Assembly: GCA_039602395.1 (NCBI GenBank)
Contig: JBCNJP010000013.1
Span: 21,001,663-21,065,662 of the forward strand
Length of the DNA stretch: 64,000 nt
Source of the DNA: Deinandra increscens subsp. villosa
Taxonomy: Eukaryota; Streptophyta; Magnoliopsida; Asterales; Asteraceae
Reading direction: 5' to 3'
Below are positions 46,270 through 57,150 of this stretch, in pieces (the first letter of the stretch is position 1; each line of letters starts with the position of its first letter). Both the position numbers and the translations under genes were made by a program. The notes below the pieces were generated by a model, which searched no databases, had not been told where the DNA came from, and worked only from the letters and a program-made list of their open reading frames with translations.

Positions 46270-48801
46270 CTACTTCACTTGAATACCTAGGAAAAAGGTT
46301 AATTCACCCATGGCACTCATCTCAAACCTTTTCTTCATCAAGTCCTCAAATGCATGACACAAATTCTCGTTCGTCGACCCAAAAATGATATCGTCAACGT
46401 AAACTTGAACTAAAAGCATATCCTTCCCGACGTGTCGAATGAAAAGAGTTTGATCAATGATACCCCTCTTGTATCCATTTTCCAGCAGGTATGTTGACAA
46501 AGTCTCGTACCACTTCCTCGGGGCTTGGTGTAGACCATAAAGGGCCCTATCAAGTTTGTAACATTTGTTTGGAAATGACTTGTTCACAAAACCGGGAGGT
46601 TGCTGTACGTACACGTCCTCATCCAGCTCGCCATAAAGAAATACAGTCTTGACATCAAGTTGGTAAACCGTGATGTTCATAGATGCAGCATAAGCTAAGA
46701 AAATACGAATGGCTTCTAGATGCGCGACAGGTGAGTAGACTTCGTCATAATCAATGCTGTCTTCTTGCAAGTATCCTTTCACCACTAATCGAGCTTTGTT
46801 TCTTATGATTATACCACGGTCGTCTCGCTTGTTCTTGAAAATCCACCTGACCGGTATGGGTTCAATACCCTTAGGAGCTTCAACAAGATGCCAAACATTG
46901 AGCAGTTTGAACTGAAGTAACTCTGCTTGCATGGCTTCAATCCAATTATCATCTTTGAGAGCAGCAGCAACTGAAGTTGGTTCTTCTTGAGATATGAAGC
47001 ATGAGAATAAACACGAGTTAACATGTTCAATTTGACTCCGGGTGATCCTTTTGTCTACGGGGCCTATGATCTGGCTTGTTGGATGACTTTTATGAACCCT
47101 TGATTCTTTAACAACGGTGTCTTCGATGGTAGATTCAAGGTTCCCAATTTGCAAATCATTTCCCGGGACCTCACCGGTTTCAATTTCAGCTTCAACTTCT
47201 GAATCAGAAACATGACCTTCAGGAGCAGTTTCCACATTGGTTTCCCCCTGAACAGCTGCAGGAGCTTGTTCTGTTTCTACAAAAACTGGATCTGGCACTG
47301 GAATCGCTGTTTCATCAGGAGTTGCTGATGAAGATGATTCTCCGGAACGATTTACTGATTCACTCGACTGATTTCTCCATGTTAGATAAGGAGGATCTGC
47401 TGAGTAGATAGTTCCCAAAATCGATGAAGAGACAGGAGCAAAGGAGTCAAAGGTCGGAAAGTCTTCTTCATGAGCATCAACATCTGAGATAGTATTTCCT
47501 GAAACACCAGAATCAACAATATTAAATGTAGAAGAAAGAGAGTCAAGGTCATACATGCTATCTGAATCAGGTTCTCGAGGGATCCGAGTGTGCTCGTTAA
47601 AATTAACATTGCACGACTCCATGATCACTTGAGTTCTTTTGTTGTATACTCGATACGCCGTTGAGGACATAGAGTATCCAACAAAATAACCTTCATCTGC
47701 CCGAGGGGCAAACTTGGCTAACTGATCAGACTGTATAAGTACAGTACAAGGACATCCGAACGGTTTTAGTCTTGTTAAAACAGGTTTTTGTTTTAAAAAT
47801 AGTTCGAACGGCGTCTTGTTAGCATGCTTGACCAAGAGCGTTCTATTCAGAACATAGCACGCAGTGTTCACTGCTTCTGCCCAAAAAGAGAGTTTGAGAT
47901 TGGAATCAGCAAGCATGGTTCTGGCAGACTCGATAATGGTTCTATTCTTTCTGTCTACAACACCATTTTGCTGTGGCGTGTACGGTGAACTGAACTGACG
48001 AGTGATGCCTTTCAAATTGCAAAAAGCGTCAAATGTTTGATTCTTGAACTCCGTCCCATTATCTGATCTGATTATCTGAACCCGCTCTCTGCTGGCCTTT
48101 TCAATGCGAGTAACGAAATTCTTCAATGTCTCAGCTGTCTCAGATTTTTCTCTCAGGAAAAACACCCACGAGTATCTGGAGTAGTCGTCAGTAACAACGA
48201 GGCAATAAGACTTTCCCCCTAAGCTCGAGATGTTCACTGGACCCAAAAGATCGAGATGGAGTTGTTGAAGAATTGTCGTCGTTCTTCCAGGTGGCTTCGG
48301 CTTGTGAGACATCTTGTGTTGTTTCCCTTTCGAACATGCAACACAGTTATCGACATGCACAAATTCCTTCTCTGGTAGCCCAATAACATGTTTTCCTCCT
48401 ACGAGTCGATTCATGTTCCAAAAGTTGACGTGACCCATTCGCCGGTGCCATATGGTTGAGTCTTCTTCCGATGCCTTTACTAGAAAACAAGCAATTGAAT
48501 TTGCAGGTTTTGCTTCCGCCATATCCAATGCATACAAGTTTCCTCTTCGATGTGCTCGAAACAAGATCTGATCTTCAGGAATCTTGAGACCAGGCTTCAG
48601 AATTAGACACTCACGATCGTTAAACACCATTGGCATTTGGTTATCGCAGATTTGCGACACACTGAGTAGGTTGAACTTCAGATTCGATACCAGGTTTACC
48701 TTATCAAATGAAATTTCTCCGTTGGTTAAAAGACCGTTTCCAATTATTCTTCCGCCATACACATCTCCCCCAAAGGCAACAGAACGCTCTTGGTCAAGCA
48801 T
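46270..48801 (-). CDS. SIRE-like copia pol: integrase and reverse transcriptase, element G
   Basis: 843 codons without a stop. Order: pre-integrase (LLSVSQICD), HHCC zinc finger (WHRRMGHVN, CVACSKGKQ; residues 118-160), integrase core with Asp at ~184 (LHLDLLGPV) and ~247 (SDNGTEF), variable linker rich in Ser/Glu (380-560), RT from ~600 (VYQLDVKTVFLYGELDEDVY, LYGLHQAP, VYVDDIIFGS near 808). The third catalytic residue is Asp instead of Glu (NGVVDRKNRT, ~283); a duplicated fragment at 49913-50134 keeps Glu. The first ATG lies next to an inverted-repeat junction at 48785-48805, so the N-terminus (gag, protease) is lost. Likely SIRE/Maximus lineage. Confidence 0.88.
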   Translation of the reverse strand: MLDQERSVAFGGDVYGGRIIGNGLLTNGEISFDKVNLVSNLKFNLLSVSQICDNQMPMVFNDRECLILKPGLKIPEDQILFRAHRRGNLYALDMAEAKPANSIACFLVKASEEDSTIWHRRMGHVNFWNMNRLVGGKHVIGLPEKEFVHVDNCVACSKGKQHKMSHKPKPPGRTTTILQQLHLDLLGPVNISSLGGKSYCLVVTDDYSRYSWVFFLREKSETAETLKNFVTRIEKASRERVQIIRSDNGTEFKNQTFDAFCNLKGITRQFSSPYTPQQNGVVDRKNRTIIESARTMLADSNLKLSFWAEAVNTACYVLNRTLLVKHANKTPFELFLKQKPVLTRLKPFGCPCTVLIQSDQLAKFAPRADEGYFVGYSMSSTAYRVYNKRTQVIMESCNVNFNEHTRIPREPDSDSMYDLDSLSSTFNIVDSGVSGNTISDVDAHEEDFPTFDSFAPVSSSILGTIYSADPPYLTWRNQSSESVNRSGESSSSATPDETAIPVPDPVFVETEQAPAAVQGETNVETAPEGHVSDSEVEAEIETGEVPGNDLQIGNLESTIEDTVVKESRVHKSHPTSQIIGPVDKRITRSQIEHVNSCLFSCFISQEEPTSVAAALKDDNWIEAMQAELLQFKLLNVWHLVEAPKGIEPIPVRWIFKNKRDDRGIIIRNKARLVVKGYLQEDSIDYDEVYSPVAHLEAIRIFLAYAASMNITVYQLDVKTVFLYGELDEDVYVQQPPGFVNKSFPNKCYKLDRALYGLHQAPRKWYETLSTYLLENGYKRGIIDQTLFIRHVGKDMLLVQVYVDDIIFGSTNENLCHAFEDLMKKRFEMSAMGELTFFLGIQVK

Positions 48802-49265
48802 GCTAACAAGACGCCGTTCGAACTATTTTCAAAACAAAAACTTGTTTTAACAAGACTAAAACCGTTCGGATGTCCTTGTACTGTACTTATACAGTCTGAT
48901 CAGTTAGCCAAGTTTGCCCCTCGGGCAGATGAAGGTTATTTTGTTGGATACTCTATGTCCTCAGCGGCGTATCGAGTATACAACAAAAGAACTCAAGTGA
49001 TCATGGAGTCGTGCAATGTTAATTTTAACGAGCACACTCGGATCCCTCGAGAACCTGATTCAGATAGCATGTATGACCTTGACTCTCTTTCTTCTACATT
49101 TAATATTGTTGATTCTGGTGTTTCAGGAAATACTATCTCAGATGTTGATGCTCATGAAGAAGACTTTCCGACTTTTGACTCCTTTGCTCCTGTCTCTTCA
49201 TCGATTTTGGGAACAATCTACTCAGCAGACCCTCCTGATCTAACATGGAGAAATCAGTCGAGTGA
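48790..49265 (+). pseudogene. Inverted fragment of SIRE-like pol, element G
   Basis: Plus-strand copy of the region found on the minus strand at about 47360-47840 (KHANKTPFELF, LKPFGCPCTVLIQS, YFVGYSMSS...). Enters at shared bases GCTCTTGGTCAAGCATGCT and leaves at GTCGAGTGAATTTGC. Not functional. Confidence 0.9.
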
Positions 49266-50174
49266 ATTTGCAAATCATTTCCCGGGACCTCACCGGTTTC
49301 AATTTCAGCTTCAACTTCTGAATCAGAAACATGACCTTCAGGAGCAGTTTCCACATTGGTTTCCCCCTGAACAGCTGCAGGAGCTGGTTCTGTTTCTACA
49401 AAAACTGGATCTGGCACTGGAATCGCTGTTTTATCAGGAGTTGCTGATGAAGATGATTCTCCAGAACGATTTACTGATTCACTCGACTGATTTCTCCATG
49501 TTAGATCAGGAGGGTCTGCTGAGTAGATAGTTCCCAAAATCGATGAAGAGATAGGAGCAAAGGAGTCAAAAGTCGGAAAGTCTTCTTCATGAGCATCAAC
49601 ATCTGAGATAGTATTTCCTGAAACACCAGAATCAACAATATTAAATTTAGAAGAAAGAGAGTCAAGGTCATACATGCTATCTGAATCAGGTTCTCGAGGG
49701 ATCCGAGTGTGCTCGTTAAAATTAACATTGCACGACTCCATGATCACTTGAGTTCTTTTGTTGTATACTCGATACGCCGCTGAGGACATAGAGTATCCAA
49801 CAAAATAACCTTCATCTGCCCGAGGGGCAAACTTGGCTAACTGATCAGACTGTATAAGTACAGTACAAGGACATCCGAACGGTTTTAGTCTTGTTAAAAC
49901 ATGTTTTTGTTTTTAAAATAGTTCGAACGGCGTCTTGTTAGCATGCTTGACCAAGAGCGTTCTATTCAGAACATAGCACGCAGTGTTCACTGCTTCTGCC
50001 CAAAAAGAGAGTTTGAGATTGGAATCAGCAAGCATGGTTCTGGCAGACTCGATAATGGTTCTATTCTTTCGTTCTGCAACACCATTTTGCTGTGGCGTGT
50101 ACGGTGAACTGAACTGACGAGTGATGCCCTTCAAATTGCAAAAAGCGTCAAATGTTTGATTCTAGAACTCCGTC
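49266..50174 (-). pseudogene. Direct duplicate of SIRE-like pol fragment, element G
   Basis: About 909 bp nearly identical to 47148-48055 in the same orientation. It includes integrase C-terminal residues with intact NGVAERKNRT and the variable linker. It ends at CCGTC and is joined to leader sequence next to the primer site. Confidence 0.9.
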
Positions 50175-50252
50175 TTCTCTCTCGATCTTACTTGAAGATA
50201 ATGTATTATGAGAAGATGCAGACAATACCTGTTCAGTTGAGACCCTATGAAT

Positions 50253-50264
50253 GCTCTGATACCA
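50253..50264 (-). promoter_or_regulatory. Primer binding site of element G
   Basis: Minus strand TGGTATCAGAGC, two bases from the LTR end TGACA. Confidence 0.9.
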
Positions 50265-50266
50265 AT

Positions 50267-51045
50267 TGTCAGGACCAGATTTGAGCATCTTGTTCCCATA
50301 CGATTCATCACACAAGTGCGGAAATCATGTGTGATGGTCGATTTGGGTTGGATTCGCCTCAACGATCACCCATGGGTGATCTCTAAAACTCAAAAACACA
50401 CACTAACACCAAGAACACACACACAGGAGGCTCTCTGCAGTAGGCAAACCTTGATGCGTTCTCAATAGGGTTTTTCCAAGTAGTATTTATACTACTAGTG
50501 TGCTGCGGACAAAGAGAATGTTTGACATGACACAATCATTACCTAGAATTCATCAAAATATCCTAACAGTAAAACAAGTTCGCTAAGCATTATGTCAAGT
50601 TCGCTAGATATCAATAAGTCCGCTAGCAAGTACGCTATGTATTATCTAGTCCGCTAACAAGTACGCTAAGTATTGACTAGTCCACTAACAAGTTCGCTAA
50701 GCACTAACAAGTACGCTAGTAAGTGCGCTAAGCATAAACAAGTCCGCTAACTAGTACGCTAAGCATTAACAAGTCTGCTAACATAAACAAATACACTAAC
50801 AAGTTCGTTACTAACAAATGAAGTACGCTAGGAACATTAACAAATACTCCAAGCAAACAAGTACGTTAGGAATAAACAAGTCCACTAAGATAACATTCAA
50901 ACAAGTGCGCTAAGAGTAAAATCAAGTACGTTAAGAGTTACACAAAGTTCTCCAAGCACATGTCAAAAGAGAATTACAAACCAAGTATCAATTACAAATG
51001 ATAAGACAAAAATAAGTTTGTGTTGCTAACAAATAGGTTCTAACA
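50267..51045 (-). mobile_element. LTR of SIRE-like element G
   Basis: 779 bp, plus strand TGTCAGGACC...GGTTCTAACA. On the minus strand a primer site lies downstream and a SIRE-style purine tract (GTCAACAAGGGTGGAAT, 51046-51062) lies upstream, so the single LTR is flanked by both a 3' and a 5' internal end. TATA box TATAAATA lies inside the inverted repeat 50479-50496. About 13 AGTNCGCTA words at 50578-50920. Confidence 0.85.
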
Positions 51046-51062
51046 ATTCCACCCTTGTTGAC

Positions 51063-52271
51063 AAAAGAACCGTTGGAATCTGCTGCGTTGCTGGCTCCTG
51101 ATTGGACCAGCCGCCCTCACCCGGATTAAAGCCTTACAGCCATAGATCAGACTCAATTCCAGCCGTGGGATCATTTTTAATCTCCAATTCTGATTGGTTT
51201 ATTTTCTAGCACACGGATTGTGCTTCTTTGATGGGATTTTTTTTAAGGCTAATTAATTCTTCTGCATTTTCGTTAAATACGGGGTATTTTCTTATCAGTT
51301 TTTCTACAAAACTTATGAGATGACGCCCGAACGGAATTGCGAAAATTTTTATTAGTCTCGGATTTATTCTGATTTATTGTGATTCTCATTTATTGATATC
51401 GCGCAACGTTTGCTATCGATCACTGACGGGTTAGCTTTATTATCCGGTTAATTACTTAGCTTTCTCGTTATATCTCATGGTTTATTTTTAGTGTATGCAG
51501 CGCGGATGTCATCAAACCGGATTAACTGGAATCTCAGTTAATTATTGGAATTTATCCGTTAAATCTCTCGAGAAGCCGTTCTATAAAGAAAATTGACGGA
51601 ATTTTTCGGATTGAGCCGTTTTCGCCAGTATTTCTCAGAAATCTTCACGGATTATATTTCCGAGCTCGATTTTTCTTCGCCCAAAATTATGAAGACTCCG
51701 GTTTTCATTATTTTCGCTCGGGATCTCAATTTTTCTCAGATTTGACAGATTATCTTAATTTTTCGCATCCAACCTCTGTCGAGCGGATTATTCACAACTG
51801 TCAGAATCCGGCTTCCGGTTTTTTGCGAGATTGTCCGATTTCAAGATTATTTATCTGGTTTCTCTAGGCAACCGATCGCGACGGTTCGACTCTCCGCATC
51901 AGATTTTTACGCTTCCAACTTGATGTTTTTGGAGGGATTTAGAGAAATAAGAGGAATTATTATGGATTTGGATATCGGGTCGATTATCCGAAGTTAGAGC
52001 ATTTTCAGTGTTTGATTGGTTTATCTGATTCGGTTTGTTGTGGTTTTGACTCCGAGATGTAGCATTTTCTCAGTATTGTACCCGACCGTGTGAACCGAGT
52101 GAGTTGGGACACTTGGATCTCGAACTGGAGCAACGAGAATAGAAAAAGCTTATTCAGAGGGGGAATTTCTACGACAAATTGCTTCGGATTTATCAGTTTC
52201 TCATTGAAGATGTACGACAGAGCGATTCTTCAGCACTTGAACAGATTTGAAAGCATCAGTCAAGGGGGAAT
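51063..52271 (+). mobile_element. 3' internal non-coding tail of element C
   Basis: Related to 1-1319. No coding region. Ends in the purine tract AAGGGGGAA before the LTR at 52272. Confidence 0.72.
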
Positions 52272-52903
52272 TGTTGGAACTTAAAATCTATGTGACTGAC
52301 GCCATCAAATCTGTTTACCGAAGCATTCGACTAAAGAATCCATGTGAATTGATTCAGATACGCGGGTTGTGATGCTCGAGGCTTGCAGTTTGGACCGAAG
52401 ACCGTTTTCCGGAAAAGTCAACCGTTCGGGTCAACGGTCAACGTAAAAGTCAACGGAAGATCGGTTTGAGCGAGTCAAGCTTTGGATTAATTAAATCAAC
52501 TTTGATTTAATTAATATTTATGTTATTTACCTTTCTTGTAACTTACAGTTATGTTATGTTTTTCTGTTGTTAGTCACCCTCACTATATATAGTGAGGGTG
52601 CCCATTACAAGAAAGAGTCTCTGAGTGTGGAGATGATGAATTTCTTGTAGAGTGTGAGATTTCCATTCTAGAGAGAGAGTGAGTCATGGATTTCCATGAG
52701 AGAGTGTTTGTCATGATTTCTTGATTGTAAGCATTCGATTAATGAAATCATTCGACTTTATTCATCATCTTTCTTATGTGTTTAATTATATATGATTCTT
52801 CTCATCTTCATCTTCATTCTCATTTTTTTTTTTGAGTTTTTCGAATCTGAACCTTTGTTCTTGCTCAAGATCAGGATTCTTGATGTGAGAATCGGTCCTG
52901 AAA
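52272..52903 (+). mobile_element. 3' LTR of element C
   Basis: Starts TGTTGGAACTTAAAATC, ends CGGTCCTGAAA (a CA-to-AA change compared with 1904). TSD CAACT at 52904-52908 matches 44109-44113. Palindromic TATA region at 52575-52600. Confidence 0.85.
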
Positions 52904-53898
52904 CAACTGGTTTCTCGACGAAGTGCATAGACTTGTCGATCTGAACATCCTCTAGCGCATCATGAAGCTTCTCGTCAGCCAGACACTTTCGAGGATTCGA
53001 CACATGGAATTTAGGGTGGACATTGGCTAGCTCAGGAGGAAGACCAAGTCCATAAGCCACTCTACCGATCTTTTCAAGGATTTTGAACGGACCATCATAA
53101 CGAGGTGCTAGTTTTCCTTTCTTTCCAAATCGAACGACGCCTTTCCAAGGTGATACCTTTAAGAGGACAAAGTCGCCCTTTTTGAACTCAAGGGACTTTC
53201 GTCGTCTATCAGCATAACTCTTCTGATGACTCCTAGCAGCGAGCAAATGATCACGAATCTGAGAGATTTTGTCAGTCGTATTCTGAATCAGCTCATGACC
53301 GGTGATTTGAGCTTCACTGACCTCGCTCCAACATATAGATGACCGACACTTTCGACCATAGAGAGCTTCGAGCGGGGCCTTACCAATGCTCGAATGATAA
53401 CTGTTATTATAAGAAAACTCGATCAGCGATAAAAGAGTATCCCAACTGCCACCAAAATCGATGACACAAGCGCGGAGCATATCCTCAAGACTCTGAATGG
53501 TACGCTCAGACTGACCATTAGTCTGTGGGTAATAGGCGGTGCTGAGATCCAAACGAGTTCCCAAGGCGGATTGAAGAGATTCCCAAAAAAGGGAGGTAAA
53601 ACGACCATCACAATCTGAAATGGTAGTCAAGGGAGTACCATGAAGTTTAACGATCTCGTTCACATATAGTTTACCCAACTTATCAGCCTTATCCTTCTCA
53701 TTGATAGCAAGAAAATGAGCAGATTTGGTCAAACGATCGACAATGACCCAAATGCTATCATGACCTCTAGGAGTTTTTGGAAGTGCCGTGATGAAGTCCA
53801 TTAAAATGTCCTCCTACTTCCAAACTGGGATTCTTGGCTACTCGAGCAATCCGGAGGGTCGCTGGTGCTCGGCCTTGACTTTTTAGCAAGTCAGACAC
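52904..53898 (-). pseudogene. Chromovirus B integrase (core and C-terminal domain)
   Basis: Open from 53801 down to the insertion point. Catalytic core DSIWVIVDRLTKSAHF, ISDCDGRFTS (family SDRD) and YYPQTNGQSERTIQ (catalytic Glu present), then GRKCRSSICW, SYADRRRKSLEFKKGD and FHVSNPRKCLAD (C-terminal domain). The last ~40 residues of the 339-codon ORF are translated LTR of element C. Upstream (53802-53898) the zinc-finger end CLTC is frame-shifted and then directly joined to an LTR remnant: all of gag, protease, RT and RNase H are deleted. Confidence 0.88.
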
Positions 53899-54446
53899 TT
53901 AACGGTTGATAAAATATCGTACGAAATGCATTTTTGGTTGGTTTTGTCGTTTTTCACGTTTTTAAGCAATTCACCAACGTTTTGCGATCCGATCAGGTGT
54001 GTGATGACTCATGACATGGTAGATGATCATATGACTCATAAACATTTTAAAATTGATATACGAAACTCAAAAATGTGATCACCGGGTTAAAATGGAAATC
54101 GCGCGGGATTTACCAAACTTTCACCGTTTTCGTTCTAGACCTTGAATTCACACCAACCATTACTTGTATTTACTTGTGTGTGTAATTAGTATTACACACA
54201 AGGGTCATACATGTTCAGATTGATCAATTCCTGGTTGAACGTAATTTAGCGACGTGTTCGCGTAAGATCCGAAATAAAGGCAAATCGAACATCAAATCGA
54301 CCAATAAACATGATAATGGACCCAATAACATAAATTTAGGTTAATACACATCAAAATCGATCAATACCCATATATTTGATTATCAATCATCGAATCGGGT
54401 TACAATACGGATAAAATCAGACAATCGGAAAACCCAGAATGTTACA
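53899..54446 (-). mobile_element. 5' LTR remnant of chromovirus B
   Basis: 548 bp matching 43372-43917. Ends AGAATGTTACA and is followed by ATATA (54447-54451), the right copy of the outer target duplication. Confidence 0.85.
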
Positions 54447-55400
54447 ATATAATGGCAAACCGAATTTGCAGACAATATGTTCCCACACAAATTTTTTAAC
54501 TTGCTTTCCGGAAATGACCGCAAGTGGTTTGGCTTCCGCCCACTTGGTAAAATAATCAATTGCCACTAAAAAGAACTAACATCTCCAATTGTTACTTGGA
54601 ATGGCCCAACAATATCCAACCGCCATTTCTGGAACGGCTAGGCAGAAGTGACCAGTATCAATTCATTCTTTTCTCGCAAGTTCACTAGCGCATGCCTTTG
54701 GCACTCTTCACATTTCCGTAACTCCTCAATTGTACTTCTGTGCATTCCACGATAATAATATCCTAAACCCATAACTTTTTGACAACCATTTTCGCCCCAG
54801 CATGTATACCACAAACGCCTTCATGCACCTCTCAAACTACGCGATCAGCTTCTATTGGCGTTAAACATCTAAGTAGAGGTCCCAAAAATTCCTTCTGTAT
54901 AATAACATATTTTTCATTTTATATCGAAGTGAATTAACTCGAATTTGTCTTTTTTTCCTTATCTTGTGGTAATTCTCCATGCTTCAAAGAATTCACCAGC
55001 GGGTCCATCCAGCTCACATCCCACACTTGCACATCTAATATTGCCTTCGAGTTAATAGTTGGTGATTCTAACAACTCAACTCTTATCTCCTTGACCACAT
55101 GTTCAAAGGCAACTGAAGCTAATTTACTCAATGCGTCCGCTTCATTTCATAAAAGTTTTCATTAAGGCTTGAAATTGCTGCAAAATACAACATCATATTT
55201 TTTTTCCTTTGGCCTCATAAGTACCCGCTACCTGACATACTATACACAAATAATTCACATATGCAATTACTTCCTCAGCTACCATATTTATGGCAAATTT
55301 AATACAGCAAGGAGAGCTTCATATTCTGACTCATTGTTTGAGCTTTGAAAACCGAAACGAATTACATATGTAAGCTCGTCACCTTCGGGGATTTTCAAAA
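54447..55400 (-). pseudogene. Tat-type second RNase H (C-terminal part) and integrase N-terminal half
   Basis: Minus strand, several frames: LILKIPEGDELTYVIRFGF and NNESEYEALL (55310-55406, archaeal-type RNase H known from the Tat clade), KLASVAFEHVVKEIRVELLE (55060-55131), zinc finger HEGVCGIHAG ... CEECQRH (about 54690-54840) and integrase start KPLAVISGKQVKKF (54500-54540). Ends at the ATATA insertion site, resuming at 3114. Numerous stops and frameshifts; dead. Confidence 0.8.
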
Positions 55401-55406
55401 TTAACC

Positions 55407-55480
55407 CTGCAGTCATAAGAATTAAAGTACCACACACTTTACATAAAAATTAAAAAAGAAAATATGCAAATGCACCAAAC
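55407..55480 (-). other. Probable 74-nt intron in the Tat second RNase H
   Basis: On the minus strand the domain reads YTDGSSRTNGSEA, then 74 nt beginning GTTTGGTG, T-rich, ending TTATGACTGCAG, then GLILKIPEG. The segment contains an in-frame stop and is not a multiple of three; leaving it out restores the domain in frame. GT-AG ends and T-richness fit a plant intron. Splicing is inferred, not shown. Confidence 0.6.
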
Positions 55481-56000
55481 CTGCTTCGGATCCATTAGTT
55501 CTTGATGATCCATCAGTGTATAAATATCCATAGTTCTTTCGAAACTTCCTCTATTGCAACTGCATTTACAGCCGTTTCATTTTGTACTTCTGCTAAGAAA
55601 TACGCTAAAACCTGACCTTTAATTGAGACTCTTGACTTGAACTCTATGTCAAACGGTCTCAACTCGATAGCCCACTTAATTAACCTTCCTAAAACTTCAG
55701 GTTTCCTCAAGATACTCTGGATCGGATAGGAAGTATGCACCACAACCATATATGCTTAGAAGTATCTTCTTAACCTTCTTGTAGCTTGTACTAGCACCAA
55801 AACCACACTTTCCACAACTGGATATCGAGTTACATAATCCTTCAACATATTACGAACGTAATAAATTGGAACTTGCCTCTCCTTTCGTTCCACCAGCAAA
55901 ACTGCACTTACTGCATTTCGTGTTACTGCTAGACACATTACCAACTCCTCTCCCTCCATTGGTGTTGTTAAAGTCGGAAGTGTTTTGTCTTTGCATCTTA
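55481..56000 (-). pseudogene. Tat-type RNase H and start of second RNase H
   Basis: Minus strand: KTLPTLTTPMEGEELVMCLAVT (split over a short reading) near 55930-55990, VPIYYVRNMLKDYVTRYP, RKPEVLGRLIKWAIELRPFDIEF and IKGQVLAYFLAE (RNase H of the Tat clade), then YGYLYTDGSSRTNG opening the second RNase H. One stop near 55752 splits the open pieces. Upstream RT is absent; the element is cut near 56000 where Athila-type sequence begins. Confidence 0.82.
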
Positions 56001-56664
56001 AGTCAAAATGGATAAATATTGAGCAATTTTATGTCTCGGAATGTTATATACTACTAGTAGCTCATTTGAAGTAAGCTTATGTCAAGCTATGTCTAGTTTG
56101 TCCATATTTTTTGTGTTTCGTTGTCTATCATGATTAGCCCCTGGCTTCACCGGAATTTTTACCATTTAGCCACTCTTATATCCAAGTTCCATACCCATAA
56201 CCTAAGCCACGTTACAACCTGATTAAAGTTCTCTTGATTTGTGCATTTTCTTATGTTAATTGGTGGAGACTTGATTTCTATACAAGCTTATGATAATGTT
56301 TGCTTCATCTCTTGGCATTGAGTGATCATACATACACTTATACATATAAATAAACCGAGTGTTGAGTGTATCTTTGTGAGGGATGTAAGTTCGTGCATAA
56401 TAGGAATTTGATTAGGGATGTTACGCTTACTTGGATATTGTTATGTTTCTAAAAACAAAAAAAAAAACAAAAAAAATTCTTATCACTTTGACTCATTTGA
56501 CTTTCTTATTTTAAATATTGCATGTCTTGAAAATCGTCTATGCATTTGGATCTCTAGTATGCTTTTGGATTTCTCAACTCTTCTTTTATTGCCATCGGGA
56601 ATTTTATTGAATTTTTGCTTGAGAGATTGCTTGAGGGCAAGTAATGTTTAAGTGTAGGGATGTT
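56001..56664 (+). mobile_element. 3' internal tail of an Athila element
   Basis: Non-coding on both strands. Phrases such as CCATAACCTAAGCCACGTTAC and the ending GAGGGCAAGTAATGTTTAAG are familiar from Athila 3' regions. Purine-rich AAGTGTAGGGATG precedes the LTR. Small ORFs here are not supported. Confidence 0.65.
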
Positions 56665-56673
56665 TGATGTGTC

Positions 56674-56724
<51 letters not shown>

Positions 56725-57143
56725 ATACCATACATATTTTCCCTCATTTAAACGGTTTTTCATGTTATATTTTTAGGAATTAGTTCTTATTTAGTTATTT
56801 TTAATTTTTATAGGTTTCAAAAGAAGAGGAGCTAAAACGTTCCCTACTAGAGGAAAATTCCCCTACTCAAGCTTCACTAGAGGAAAAATCCCCTTGTCCC
56901 TACTCAAGCTTCACTAAAGAAAAAATCCTCTTGTCCTTACTCAAAGCTTCACTAGAGGAAAATTCCTCTAGTCCCCTATATGTTTCCTTTAATCCCCCAC
57001 TAGAGGATTTATCATCTCCTCATTTAAGTGGGGTTGGTTTTGGTTGGTGTACCATTTGATTTGCCATCCGTATGCTTTGAGGATAAGGGATTTAAAGCCA
57101 CATATTTTTTGGGGGAGAGATATTATGTTGACTTCTTGAGGAG

Positions 57144-57150
57144 TATAAAA
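57144..57150 (+). promoter_or_regulatory. TATA box of the Athila LTR
   Basis: TATAAAA in a GAGGAGTATAAAAG context, about 480 bp into the LTR. Confidence 0.5.

Noticed and set aside
48584..48850. 88-codon plus-strand ORF over the SIRE-like pol start
   Set aside because: Antisense to conserved pol sequence and crosses the inverted-repeat junction.
50578..50920. CRISPR-like or satellite array
   Set aside because: Units vary inside and spacing is irregular; it lies wholly inside a defined LTR.
56679..56708. AT dinucleotide run as a regulatory element
   Set aside because: Plain microsatellite; no sign of more than slippage.
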